Part shown: positions 53,172 through 62,127 of the stretch, in pieces
Numbering within the stretch: position 1 is the stretch's first letter
How the letters are laid out: the number at the start of each line of letters is the position of its first letter
Assembly (NCBI RefSeq): GCF_021560015.1
Contig: NZ_CP073588.1
Location: 4,262,501 to 4,326,500 of the forward strand
Source of the DNA: Shewanella vesiculosa
GTDB lineage: Bacteria; Pseudomonadota; Gammaproteobacteria; Enterobacterales; Shewanellaceae
Direction of reading: 5' to 3'
Length of the DNA: 64,000 nt
Position numbers and translations under genes: made by a program
Notes under the pieces: model-generated
What the model saw: the letters and a program-made list of their open reading frames with translations, nothing else
Told to the model about the DNA's origin: nothing
The model's database searches: none

Positions 53172-53567
53172 GTGTCGAAATCTGTAGCAATCACCATAAA
53201 CGATCAATTTTCACGAGTTGAGTTTCTCAAAGATAGAACGCCAGAAACCACTAATGAACAAGCAAAAAATGCTTTTGCACTGTTATCTGAGTATAGCGAT
53301 GGTGGAGTATATATCGCTCATTATTCTGGGTTTAGTGAGTGGGAAAAGCATCCAAAAGGTGATGAGTTTGTTCAGGTTTTAGGTGGAGAAACTACATTAA
53401 TCCTTTTGGATGGTAACGTAGAGCAACGTAACCTTTTATCGACGGGGCAAATGTTGGTTATCCCCAAAGATGTTTGGCACCGTTTTGAATCACCAAAAGG
53501 TGTTAAAGTCATGACCATAACACCGCAACCAACTGAGCATAGTATCGAGCAACCAAACTGCATATAA
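53172..53567 (+). CDS. Cupin-domain protein
   Basis: A 131-residue single-domain cupin. The core GGVYIAHYSGFSEWEKHPKGDEFVQVLGG is cupin motif 1, and LSTGQMLVIPKDVWHRFESP is motif 2, which keeps the C-terminal metal histidine (WHRF). The canonical HxH of motif 1 is replaced in part (HPKGDE), so metal ligands are incomplete or rearranged. The GTG at 53172 follows AAGGATCAAGC; the frame is open upstream into the repeat. The function is unknown. Confidence 0.8.
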   Translation: MSKSVAITINDQFSRVEFLKDRTPETTNEQAKNAFALLSEYSDGGVYIAHYSGFSEWEKHPKGDEFVQVLGGETTLILLDGNVEQRNLLSTGQMLVIPKDVWHRFESPKGVKVMTITPQPTEHSIEQPNCI

Positions 53568-53812
53568 CAAATAAAGATAGGTCGCGTGAGACTGGGTTAA
53601 GTGCCCGTAGGCGAGAGCTTTTCTATTTGGTTAAGCAAAAGTGCTATCGTGAAAACTGCCGTCTTGAAAAAGTGGTAAGAAGATAAACCTTCGTTTTCTC
53701 TGTTTTTGCAACCTTAAACTATTGTTTTGGATTAGGTTTCATAAATTTCAATTTAGTTTTGTTCAGAAATCATACCGTTGTACAATAAAAATAACTAAAT
53801 AAGAGGTGTTCT

Positions 53813-54328
53813 ATGGATGGAAAATCATTAATCGTTATTTTAATCATGGTGTCTGCTTCTGCTTCCGCTTCCGCAGAAGTATATAAGTGTGCGGATGGTA
53901 AATATCAAGCTGACCCGTGCGACGACCAAAGCGAACCGTTAGATTTAAGTAATGTAGGTAGCTTAGTTGCACCATCAAGAGGTTATCCTGAAAACCTAAC
54001 TAACGAGACTACAGATGCAAGGCTGCAGGATACTAGTGTTAATCCGCGTGATAAAAAAGCTGAAATCGCTCAATACTTACGTAAACAAAAAATTGAACGG
54101 GAAATTAGAAACCTTGAAAAAGAAAGGAAAAAAGCGTTCAAAGATCGTGATGACAAGATCGAGCAATTGCGTACAACAGGTAAGCGAGCTAATAATAATT
54201 TAGCAGGGGCAACTTGGCAGCAAAGTTTAGCGCAAGAAATGACTGCTGTGATGCAACAGGGAAGTACAGAAGTCGAATCCATAGACCGTCAAATATCTGC
54301 GCTTAGATCTGAATTAAAACAATTATAA
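53813..54328 (+). CDS. Exported DUF4124-type protein with coiled coil
   Basis: A 171-residue exported protein. The signal peptide (LIVILIMVSASASASA) is followed by a short DUF4124 motif (EVYKCADGKYQADPCDD, with two cysteines that can form a disulphide). A charged helical region from about residue 80 to the end (IEREIRNLEKERKKAFKDRD) looks like a coiled coil. Function is unknown. A terminator follows. Confidence 0.85.
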   Translation: MDGKSLIVILIMVSASASASAEVYKCADGKYQADPCDDQSEPLDLSNVGSLVAPSRGYPENLTNETTDARLQDTSVNPRDKKAEIAQYLRKQKIEREIRNLEKERKKAFKDRDDKIEQLRTTGKRANNNLAGATWQQSLAQEMTAVMQQGSTEVESIDRQISALRSELKQL

Positions 54329-54354
54329 ACTAAACAAACTAAACAATAACCGTT

Positions 54355-54376
54355 GCTACTAACAGGTAGCTTTTTT
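54355..54376 (+). terminator. Rho-independent terminator after the DUF4124 gene
   Basis: GCTAC/GTAGC stem with 6-base loop and six T's, 27 bases past the stop. Confidence 0.75.
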
Positions 54377-54445
54377 GCGAATTAAGCAACGATACTTACT
54401 TGCACCATTAGCTTTGTCACTTTTTTGAATGCTATAAGACGTCAT
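54359..54445 (-). pseudogene. Remnant of a phage-type integrase N-terminus
   Basis: On the minus strand a 28-codon frame starts ATG and reads MTSYSIQKSDKANGASKYRC then LIRKKATC before a stop. This matches the N-terminal strand-turn-strand typical of a group of gammaproteobacterial tyrosine integrases (pattern Y-S-I-x-K...K-x-x-G...Y-R-C-x-x-R-x-K). The rest of the gene is absent; its end runs into the terminator of the neighbouring gene. It marks an old integration or deletion event. Confidence 0.4.
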
Positions 54446-54493
54446 CACTTCGGGTTCTCCATTTCCATTTTTCCAATGTATTAGGGTTCCTTG

Positions 54494-54743
54494 GCGTCTA
54501 AAAACGTCTAAAATAAACTCAAAATGTGAGAGCCGTTAATTCTTTAAATACAACGCAAAAGCTAGTCATACTAACGTATACGCTAGATCGCACCTTTATC
54601 TTTTCCTAAACCTAAATCCGTAGACACTTGTTTCTCGATGACGGGTTAATGATATAATTAGCCATTATTTAGGGCTGCCTAGTTGTATTTGCTTAATTTA
54701 TAACTTTCTTACTGGCTCCTTGTGCATAACCGATTAACTAAAT
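54494..54743. repeat. ~250-bp degenerate direct repeat, unit 1
   Basis: It shares with unit 2, 250 bases later, TCTAAAAACGT, ATACAACGC(A/C)AAAGCTAGTC, ATACGCT(A/T)GATCGCACCTTT and a 3' part GGGCTGCCT...TTGCTT. No gene is present. Confidence 0.7.
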
Positions 54744-54960
54744 GCATCTAAAAACGTGCATCAATACCGCAAATTATGAGTGTAAAAAATTCAGTGAATA
54801 CAACGCCAAAGCTAGTCATACCAACAGATACGCTTGATCGCACCTTTTCCATAGCACCGATGCTAGATAGAGCAGATTTTGCTTTAACAATCTGATATAA
54901 TTGATTAAAAATATTTTAGGATACCTATAGGGTGCCTCGTATTAGTCGCTTCAATTTTGG
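54744..54960. repeat. ~250-bp degenerate direct repeat, unit 2
   Basis: Second unit of the repeat. The first ~105 bases are well conserved; the rest has small gaps (offset grows to about 258). No gene is present. Confidence 0.7.
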
Positions 54961-54987
54961 ATACCTGAAACGTATTTATTTTTATTC

Positions 54988-55125
54988 TTATCTTGTAACC
55001 CTCTTAACTTGATCAAAGCGAGCTTCTTTACATCTTTCATTAATATAATTCGCCAGATCATCAAAATGCACTAAGAATGGATTTTTTACGCTGCCAAGTC
55101 CAAAGTATTCAAAGGTATCAAGCAG
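54988..55125 (-). pseudogene. Possible gene remnant on the minus strand (45 codons)
   Basis: An open minus-strand stretch from a stop reads LLDTFEYFGLGSVKNPFLVH followed by FDDLANYINERCKEARFDQV to a TAA. Its amphipathic composition looks protein-like and it has no start codon, suggesting the C-terminal end of a lost gene. I do not recognise the family. Confidence 0.3.
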
Positions 55126-55187
55126 TTAACTATGTTCATCCCTCGCAATTTTTAGTTAGAAAAGAGTTAAACTCAATGATACTTTAA

Positions 55188-55427
55188 TGAGTGTATAACC
55201 CGCATTGAATAAGCTAAACTTAAAGATGTATGATAGGGCTTTGGATGAAACGCTCTCCAACTACTCTATATCAATTGATTCAAACCTACTTTGTAGCCAA
55301 GAGCCAGCATCAAAAAGTGAAAAAACTAAAGCATAAAGTTTACCAATCAGGACTACTGATCGGCCAAGTCTAGCAAGCGATTTATGCTTTGCAAACAGCG
55401 CAGAGCATAAATACTAAATCGTTATAT
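55188..55427. repeat. Diverged ~240-bp repeat, copy B (before the restriction-methylase fusion gene)
   Basis: Partner of the repeat at 52891-53152. It ends 44 bases before the ATG of the following gene. Confidence 0.7.
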
Positions 55428-55470
55428 TTCTAAGTAACAAAATAAGAACATTTAACCACAAAGGGTAAAT

Positions 55471-56514
55471 ATGAATCAGGTAAGTGACGTAATCGAATCA
55501 TCAGTTGGTCTTGAGCAACCTGAGGAAGGAAAACTTTACGATTATATAACCAAAATGGAGATTCAAAACACTCCTGAAAATAGAGAAGCTAAGGTCGTAA
55601 TTGAAGAAAGATTACACAAAGAATATGGGTACGACTTAGAGCAAATGTTACCTGAATTCCGAATTCAAAAAGGTAGTACTTTAATCGGGCCTGCAGATGT
55701 TGTGATATTTAATGATTCAAAAACTAAAAACCAAGATAATATTTTTGCCATTATTGAGTGCAAAAGGAAAGATCGTTCAGATGGTATTGAGCAGCTAAAA
55801 ACATATTTAGCTGGTGTTGAGTCAGCGCAATATGGTATTTGGTTTAATGGCGATGATATCGTATATATTCGCAGACTTAAAAAAGCACCTCACTGGAAAC
55901 TAACATATAACATACCAAGAAAAGATGAGCCTCTCGGTCTGCCTAGGAAGGATTCGTTAAAACCTGCAAGTGAACTAGTTAAAGCATTTGAAAGCTGTCA
56001 TAACCATATTTACGTGAATGATGGGCATCTTAAAGACCACGTTTTCAATGAAATGCTAAAAGTTCTGTTTATCAAACTCATGGATGAAAAAGACTATACA
56101 TCCAAGGTGTGCAAGTTTGGAATTACAGAAGAAGAGTTTGATGAAATTCAAGAGGGAAAAGAAAACGCATTTAAAGAGAGAATTCAGAAATTACTCAATT
56201 TAGCTAAATCTCAACATAAAGATATATTTTCAAAAGATGAAGTAATCAATCTAAAACTATCAACTTTGGCATTTGTAGTCGGTCAGCTACAAAACTATGA
56301 TCTTTCTCATTCTTCAAGAGACATTAAAGGTCTTGCCTTCCAAAAATTTGTCTACGCCCACCAACGTGGTGACCGAGGAGAGTTCTTCACTCCGGATCCA
56401 ATAATCGATTTAGCTGTAAAGATGATAAATCCTAATATGAATGAAGTAGTCATGGACCCTGCCTGTGGCAAACGTTACATACCCTCTTTTAATCTCACAC
56501 CATACATGCTTTGA
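55471..56514 (+). pseudogene. Restriction HsdR_N-N6-methylase fusion, truncated in SAM motif I by a mobile element
   Basis: The N-terminal ~150 residues form a type I HsdR N-terminal nuclease-like domain (VIEERLHKEYGYDLEQMLPEF, then GPADVVIFND and the catalytic-looking IIECKRKDRSDGIEQLKTYL). Residues about 180-333 are the helical start of an N6-adenine methylase (FQKFVYAHQRGDRGEFFTPD and VVMDPACG). SAM motif I normally reads DPACGSGG. Here the match stops at 56469 and is replaced by KRYIPSFNLTPYML and a stop contributed by foreign sequence. The remaining ~350 residues of the methylase (NPPF/Y motif, target recognition) are missing from the window. The gene was one polypeptide for restriction and modification and is now dead. 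Confidence 0.85.
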
Positions 56515-56531
56515 TGGTGACAAATTAAAAG
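56486..56531. other. 18-bp imperfect inverted repeat at the element's left end (candidate recombinase site)
   Basis: CTTTTAATCTCACACCAT (56486-56503) and ATGGTGACAAATTAAAAG (56514-56531) match at 15 of 18 positions around a 10-base spacer ACATGCTTTG. Inverted arms around a short spacer are the usual form of a tyrosine-recombinase core site. It lies between the gene break and the intA ribosome site. Confidence 0.6.
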
Positions 56532-56591
56532 GCTCTTTGTTCAGAGGGAAATCCTTACTGACTAGTATTGAGCTATTCAAGGAGGAACCTA

Positions 56592-57857
56592 ATGGCCAGT
56601 CTTGAGCTTATCCATTATCAACCACGACGAGCAGAGATAAATGACGGCTCGCTTCAGTGGAAAGACATAAAAAGAAAACCAATCAAAAACCTTCCTCAAA
56701 TCGTTTGGGAAGATAATTCAACTTGGGCTGAAGCTAACATTTGGGCATTGGATCAAGCCACATCCTCAAAGCGTGATTTAAAAACAGTCCGTTCTAATAT
56801 GTCTCACCTTCTTGCGTATGCTAAATGGTTGGAAGCTGAGTCAATGACTTGGTGGCATTTCCCTGAAAGAGAAAGTGAGCGATGCCTTATTCGTTTCAGA
56901 GGGGCTTTGGTTGCAGCAAGAAATAATGGCGAGCTTGCGCCAAGCACTGCGTCACAGAGAATGGCGGCAGTGATCCGTTTCTATAAATGGATGCTCTCAC
57001 GTCGGCTTATTTCACCGGAATGGCCAATGTGGGAAGAGCGCTCTGTAGGAATAACGCTCACGAATTCTTTTGGTCTTGAACACACTATGCGTGTGGCTAG
57101 CACTGATCTCTCGATACCTAATCGCAAAGTCGCCGGAGCCATACAACTTGAAGATGGCCTTCTACCCGTAACTGTTTCGGCAATGAAAGAAATACTCGCA
57201 CTATCAGATCGAATTGCAACCGAAGAGCTTTCTTTAATGCTGAGAATAGGTTTCTTCACAGGGTTGCGTATCGGTTCTATTACAGACCTTAAGGTTCAAA
57301 CACTCCACAATGCCACAATTGTTCCCGAAGTAGGCTGGAAGCGCCTGGCGCTTGGTCCTGGAGCAAGACCTCCAGTCTCAACCAAATTCAGTGTTTCTGG
57401 TTCCGTGCCCATTCCAGAAGAACTTCTTGAAACACTCCTTTCGTATTCAATCAGTACAAGACGACTAAAGCGGCAAGCATTAGCAAGTGCTGAAGATCAA
57501 GGTCTGCTTTTTCTTACACGTTATGGAAATTCATATAGTGGTGATGATAGCCGCGCCGTCAACGTGGAAATGTCGCGCCTACGGTCAGCTGGTAAAAAAG
57601 AAGGCATAAAAGTGGTGCGTGGATTTCATTTTCATAGAACTCGAGCAACTTTTGCAACGGAGTTAATGCGGGTTGCACTCAAGTTCATGCCGGTTGGTGA
57701 TGCCATTCAGTATGTAAGGGAATCCTGTCTTCATAAAGATGAAAGCACAACCATGAAATACATAAAGTTCATCGAAGCTAATAAGGCAATGTCCGAAGCG
57801 GCAGATGCATTTACTAGCTTATTCATGGGGCTTGCTAGAGGATTTGCTGATGAGTGA
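56592..57857 (+). CDS. intA: Tyrosine recombinase IntA
   Basis: A 421-residue site-specific recombinase. An N-terminal SAM-like core-binding domain (about 40-160: SNMSHLLAYAKWLEAESMTW) is followed by the catalytic domain. The catalytic residues are visible: Arg in TGLRIGSITDL (about 223), HxxR in FHFHRTRATFATEL (about 346-349), and the nucleophile Tyr in TTMKYIKFIE (about 388). It is expected to cut and join at the element ends. The ATG at 56592 has a strong AAGGAGG site. Its stop overlaps the tfp start (ATGAGTGA). Confidence 0.85.
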   Translation: MASLELIHYQPRRAEINDGSLQWKDIKRKPIKNLPQIVWEDNSTWAEANIWALDQATSSKRDLKTVRSNMSHLLAYAKWLEAESMTWWHFPERESERCLIRFRGALVAARNNGELAPSTASQRMAAVIRFYKWMLSRRLISPEWPMWEERSVGITLTNSFGLEHTMRVASTDLSIPNRKVAGAIQLEDGLLPVTVSAMKEILALSDRIATEELSLMLRIGFFTGLRIGSITDLKVQTLHNATIVPEVGWKRLALGPGARPPVSTKFSVSGSVPIPEELLETLLSYSISTRRLKRQALASAEDQGLLFLTRYGNSYSGDDSRAVNVEMSRLRSAGKKEGIKVVRGFHFHRTRATFATELMRVALKFMPVGDAIQYVRESCLHKDESTTMKYIKFIEANKAMSEAADAFTSLFMGLARGFADE

Positions 57858-59580
57858 GTTAGATCTTACGTTTCCTAGTTTTCCACTTGGTACACATCAA
57901 GTGCCATGGAATATGAAAATACTACTATTCAAAAATGCTGCAAGTGTAGCCAGAAAATCGGCGATATTATCGATAGATAAGGGAGAGTTTGGCAAGCCAA
58001 TCGAAGAACGAATCCCACTAGTTATTGCTTTTCATGAAGCTATTTCTTCTATGATTAGCCTCGGAAAATCTTGGGTATATATTGAGTCTAACCTAGAAGT
58101 ACTTTGGCGGTTGTTTTCTTGGTTAGATGCAAATTCGGAGCATATTTCTCGAGAAACGATAATCGATATATTTAAGCGATGGACTGAATTTCAAATTAAT
58201 AGATATCAGATCAAAAAAGAAATCGGCGCCATTCACGCTTATCGACAAGTATCAAGAATGGCCAATCTAATTGCAAAAGCCTTACAGCTACCAGGGGCTA
58301 AACCAGGCAAAAACTTAGTACTTCAAACAAGAATGAGAAAACCGCCTCAGAAGAAGCGCGTTTTAGGAGCCGAAGCCGATAAGCAGAACCTAAATCACAC
58401 ATTCGAGTATGGTCATGTACTAACAAAAATATGCGGCGCCTTGGATGTAACAACAGTCCGAGGAAAGTTACCGATACTGATTGATGTCGGCAGTGATATG
58501 GTGCTGACGTTAGCGGGTAATTTAGTAGACCCAGATATGGAAACAAACTCTATTAAAGATATGACCATAAGGCGCAATGCTCAGATTGCAAGAGCACCAT
58601 TGACGGATGATGAAAGCCTGTTCGATAGACACAAGCGTTCTGGAATACTTAACCACAGAGTAGAAGCAGAGTTGCTTATATTTATAGCGCAAACTGGAAT
58701 GAATCTTACACAAGCAGCGAGTCTTGAAAAGGAGAGCTATCGATGGAAATCAAACGGTGAAGATCTTGAGGTCTTTCGTGTTTATAAAGGTCGTCGCAGT
58801 GGTGAAGCCATTTTTCGTTGCTTCAAATCGTATCGTGAGCACCTAAAAAAATATATGGTTTGGCTAGATGAAACTGGGTTTAGTGATCATGACAATCGAT
58901 TATTCCCTCTTTTGAGTAGAGGCATGATTCGCGCGAAAGGCGCTAAGGTGAAGTTTTATACTAGCAAAGCGACATTCAAGAAAATCAACCTAGCGTTCAT
59001 TGGGCCTAAGCAACTGCGTAAAACCCGAGTAAATTGGTTGCTTAGACGTAGTCGTGACCTAAATCTCACAGCTGAACAAATGGCTCACGATAAAGGTGTT
59101 CTTCTACGTGACTACGAGATGCCACATCACCAATCAGCAGCCGCTGAAATAGTGCAATTTTACAACGCAACAGACCCTTTGTTTGCACCGCCAGGACCCG
59201 GTATATGTATTGATGAAGGCCATAAACCTGAATCGATAGCAGAACTTCCTAAAGAAGCGCCAAAACCAGATTGCGTTAGTCCGGAAGGTTGTCTTTTCTG
59301 TACCAAGCATCGAGATATCATGAGTTCTGAATATTGTTGGAAACTCGCTTCTCATTCTCACATAAAGAGTTTGGAGACGGCTCTCTATAAACCGTCTAAA
59401 AAACAAGAAGTACACCCAGGTTATCGCGTTATCGACCGAATCACTCAAAAACTCGAAGCGATTGCCTCAGGTAGCCAGATTAGAGCTATGTGGGTCAAAG
59501 AAGCAAAAGATTCAATTCGCTCGGGTAAGTATCACCCATATTGGGATGGGCATATCAAATTGTTGGAGATGATTGTATGA
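57850..59580 (+). CDS. tfp: Tyrosine recombinase-fold protein Tfp (catalytically degenerate)
   Basis: A 576-residue protein in the middle position of the core. It keeps the recombinase fold but lacks key residues: the Arg of box I is replaced (QTGMNLTQAASLEKE, about 283), box II reads LRKTRVNWLL with no clear HxxR pair, and the Tyr region is RDYEMPHH. Its C-terminal part has a cysteine cluster (PDCVSPEGCLFCTKHRDIM, about 475-490) that could bind zinc. This fits Tfp of SE elements, which is required for recombination without being a standard catalyst. It overlaps intA and intB through ATGA-type junctions. Confidence 0.75.
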   Translation: MSELDLTFPSFPLGTHQVPWNMKILLFKNAASVARKSAILSIDKGEFGKPIEERIPLVIAFHEAISSMISLGKSWVYIESNLEVLWRLFSWLDANSEHISRETIIDIFKRWTEFQINRYQIKKEIGAIHAYRQVSRMANLIAKALQLPGAKPGKNLVLQTRMRKPPQKKRVLGAEADKQNLNHTFEYGHVLTKICGALDVTTVRGKLPILIDVGSDMVLTLAGNLVDPDMETNSIKDMTIRRNAQIARAPLTDDESLFDRHKRSGILNHRVEAELLIFIAQTGMNLTQAASLEKESYRWKSNGEDLEVFRVYKGRRSGEAIFRCFKSYREHLKKYMVWLDETGFSDHDNRLFPLLSRGMIRAKGAKVKFYTSKATFKKINLAFIGPKQLRKTRVNWLLRRSRDLNLTAEQMAHDKGVLLRDYEMPHHQSAAAEIVQFYNATDPLFAPPGPGICIDEGHKPESIAELPKEAPKPDCVSPEGCLFCTKHRDIMSSEYCWKLASHSHIKSLETALYKPSKKQEVHPGYRVIDRITQKLEAIASGSQIRAMWVKEAKDSIRSGKYHPYWDGHIKLLEMIV

Positions 59581-61610
59581 ATGTTGCTGAGCTTCCAGGA
59601 TTACAAATTGAGTCACCGATAATTACGACTGGCGCGGAAAATTTCAGGCCATCTAGTTGGCCGCCTCCAATTGATTTTCCAGTGATTACTGATGCAGAAG
59701 GAAATGTGGTTTCGCGTTATGGTGACGTTCGATGGGATCTATCCCCTTGGGCAGGCCATACACTGACTATTCATTTTGGAGATGGACCAGGGCAAGGAAA
59801 AAGAATAAGTTCAGAGAATGCATCTTTGTTGCGGCAAATAGTTGCTTGGTGGCTATGGGGAGCGGCGGCCGTTCGCTCGGCCCGATCGTTAGTTTTTAAG
59901 TTTGAGTCTATCAAACCGCTATTTGTAGCATGCACAGATAACGGCATAGTGGCTTCCGAGTTATACAAGTTCCCCAGAGTCATTCAGGACGTTGCTAGCT
60001 ATTACTCTGCTAGAGGCAATAGGCTTATCTCTTACCTAAATGCGTTGAGTTATGCCGAGGATCAATTGGGATTTACCCTACTTAACGAAAAAGGGATGAA
60101 AATTCTCAGCGAAGCTTTGCCAAATAATGACGAAACACAAACAGCCTATATTCCAGTTCGCATATGGAATTGTCAGATCTCCCGATTGCGAGAATGCCTA
60201 GATGACTTTATAGCTCATAAAGACGACATCGAAGCTTGTTACAATTTTTGTTTAGATGCCTATGCAAAGAATGCCGGAGGCTGTCTATCGATGGCTTTTG
60301 GAGGACTTGGAAGCAACGGCCCATTTAACGGCAGACGATCTATCGGCTTGCAGAAATCAGGCAAAGAGTTTTATGGCATATTTCGCGACACGACTAGGAA
60401 TTATAAAATTGAAGGGCTTATAGAAAAGTGGTGTAACACTGAGAATAAGATGGCGCCGGTCACTCTTTCAAGCTATTTGAGTTTAGTTTGCCAAGCTGGC
60501 CTTGCGTATATTCTGAACTTCTCTTTGATGCGTGTAGAAGAAGCTGGAAAACTAAGAGCCGACTGTTATGAGCTAGAGTCCGATCCTTTGGGTAATGATA
60601 TTCATATTTTAAAAGGCATTACTACTAAAACCATTGAAGATGGCGACGCTCGTTGGATCGTTTCACCAACTGTAGATATTGCAGTTAAAGCGATGACAGC
60701 TGTTGCAAGTATGCGAATGAAAGCTGCTATAGAAAACCCATATATCGAACTATCTAAGGAAGATATTGAAAACCCACTCTTGCAGTCTCTACCTCATGAG
60801 CCATGGAGCCCAAAGGCTCCGCTAAAGCAACCTATCAAGAAATACAAAAAGGCGAGATCCTATGGCGATATTTGGAACATCTGGCCAAAACTTTTCGATG
60901 CTAAAGAACTGATTATTACAGACGCTGACCTTGAGCTGGCTAACCGACTCACTGATGGGATTGATCCTGAAAAGTTTGTGGTAGGTAAAGTGTGGCCATT
61001 AGCCTGGCATCAACTGAGACGCACCGGTGCGGTAAATATGCTTGCTAGTGGTTTGGTGAGTGAAGCTTCACTTCAGTACCAACTTAAGCATGCTAGTCGC
61101 GCCATGAGCCAATACTATGGCAAAAACTATTATCGCCTAAAAGAACCACTGAACGATGAAGCCCGTGGTTATTACCTGCGTCAAATGTACCAGGCAATTG
61201 TACGCGAATTTAAGTCCCTTCAATCCGATCAATATGTTTCTCCTCATGGTGAAAAACGGAAGGATCAGATTCTTCACGAGATAACTGAAAAAGATCATAA
61301 GCAGCTAATCAAAGCCGCGAAGGCAGGCAATATTAGTTACCGGCAAACATTTCTAGGTGGCTGTGCAAACTCAGGGCCTCCCTGCCCATTAGGTGGTATC
61401 AGCAATATAAGTGGCTGTATGGGGTTCGGTGAAGAAAAGCCATGTAAATCTGCGTTATTGGATAAAGACAAACTACCGATGATAAATCAGCTTAGAGAAG
61501 TGGTTTCTATTCAGATTAATGAGGCAGAAGAAGGCTCACCCATGCATGAATCATTACAAGCACAATTAGAATCAGCGGAGCGAGCAATCAATGTCATCGA
61601 AAACTGTTGA
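59577..61610 (+). CDS. intB: Tyrosine recombinase IntB
   Basis: A 677-residue recombinase, longer than standard integrases. The catalytic residues are present: Arg in FSLMRVEEAGKLRADC (about 318), HxxR in WHQLRRTGAVNML (about 478), and Tyr in MSQYYGKNYYRL (about 510). After the catalytic domain a Cys/Gly-rich segment (GGCANSGPPCPLGG, then CMGFGEEKPCKSALL; about 595-625) suggests a zinc-binding module. It overlaps tfp by four bases and srap by 20 bases. Confidence 0.8.
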   Translation: MNVAELPGLQIESPIITTGAENFRPSSWPPPIDFPVITDAEGNVVSRYGDVRWDLSPWAGHTLTIHFGDGPGQGKRISSENASLLRQIVAWWLWGAAAVRSARSLVFKFESIKPLFVACTDNGIVASELYKFPRVIQDVASYYSARGNRLISYLNALSYAEDQLGFTLLNEKGMKILSEALPNNDETQTAYIPVRIWNCQISRLRECLDDFIAHKDDIEACYNFCLDAYAKNAGGCLSMAFGGLGSNGPFNGRRSIGLQKSGKEFYGIFRDTTRNYKIEGLIEKWCNTENKMAPVTLSSYLSLVCQAGLAYILNFSLMRVEEAGKLRADCYELESDPLGNDIHILKGITTKTIEDGDARWIVSPTVDIAVKAMTAVASMRMKAAIENPYIELSKEDIENPLLQSLPHEPWSPKAPLKQPIKKYKKARSYGDIWNIWPKLFDAKELIITDADLELANRLTDGIDPEKFVVGKVWPLAWHQLRRTGAVNMLASGLVSEASLQYQLKHASRAMSQYYGKNYYRLKEPLNDEARGYYLRQMYQAIVREFKSLQSDQYVSPHGEKRKDQILHEITEKDHKQLIKAAKAGNISYRQTFLGGCANSGPPCPLGGISNISGCMGFGEEKPCKSALLDKDKLPMINQLREVVSIQINEAEEGSPMHESLQAQLESAERAINVIENC

Positions 61611-62046
61611 ACAAAAGAAAGTAAGTAAAGCTGAATTGAAGTTTAGGGATGCTTTTGAACGTCTCAAGCAGGGAAAGCCCGACATCCTCCCCAAAGGCAC
61701 GCCGCTCAGCCAGAATAATGTGGCCAAAGAGGCAGGAGTAGCCCCTTCAGCGCTCAGACGAGCTCGGTTTCCTGAGTTAGTGGCAGAGATCCAGGAGTGG
61801 ATTGAAGCACACAAAGACGAGAAAACCACAAAATCACCCAGGCAAATGATGCTTGCTCAAAGGTCAAGAAACCGAGATTTAAAAGAGAAATACAGCTCTC
61901 TCGAAGAGCAAAGAGATAAAGCGCTAAGCCAATTACTGGACGCTCAGGCTTGCATTCTAGAGCTTACCTTGGAAAACCAACGGCTTCGTGCCCAATTACC
62001 AAGCAGTAAAATCACGCATCTCTCAGATCGAAATAATTTAAGTTGA
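61591..62046 (+). CDS. srap: Small HTH/coiled-coil protein (Srap-like recombination auxiliary protein)
   Basis: A 151-residue basic protein. It has a helix-turn-helix-like segment at about residues 40-65 (LSQNNVAKEAGVAPSALRRA) and a C-terminal coiled coil (SSLEEQRDKALSQLLDAQAC, about 105-145). Position and size match Srap of SE elements, and loosely TnpC of Tn554. The start ATG lies inside the intB 3' end. It completes the four-gene core; 81 bases separate it from the next gene. Confidence 0.65.
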   Translation: MSSKTVEQKKVSKAELKFRDAFERLKQGKPDILPKGTPLSQNNVAKEAGVAPSALRRARFPELVAEIQEWIEAHKDEKTTKSPRQMMLAQRSRNRDLKEKYSSLEEQRDKALSQLLDAQACILELTLENQRLRAQLPSSKITHLSDRNNLS

Positions 62047-62127
62047 ACTCACAAAATGCAACTCAAATCTATAATTACTGGTATGATACGGTATTAATTC
62101 TAAAAACAAATAGCTAGGGACACAGCC

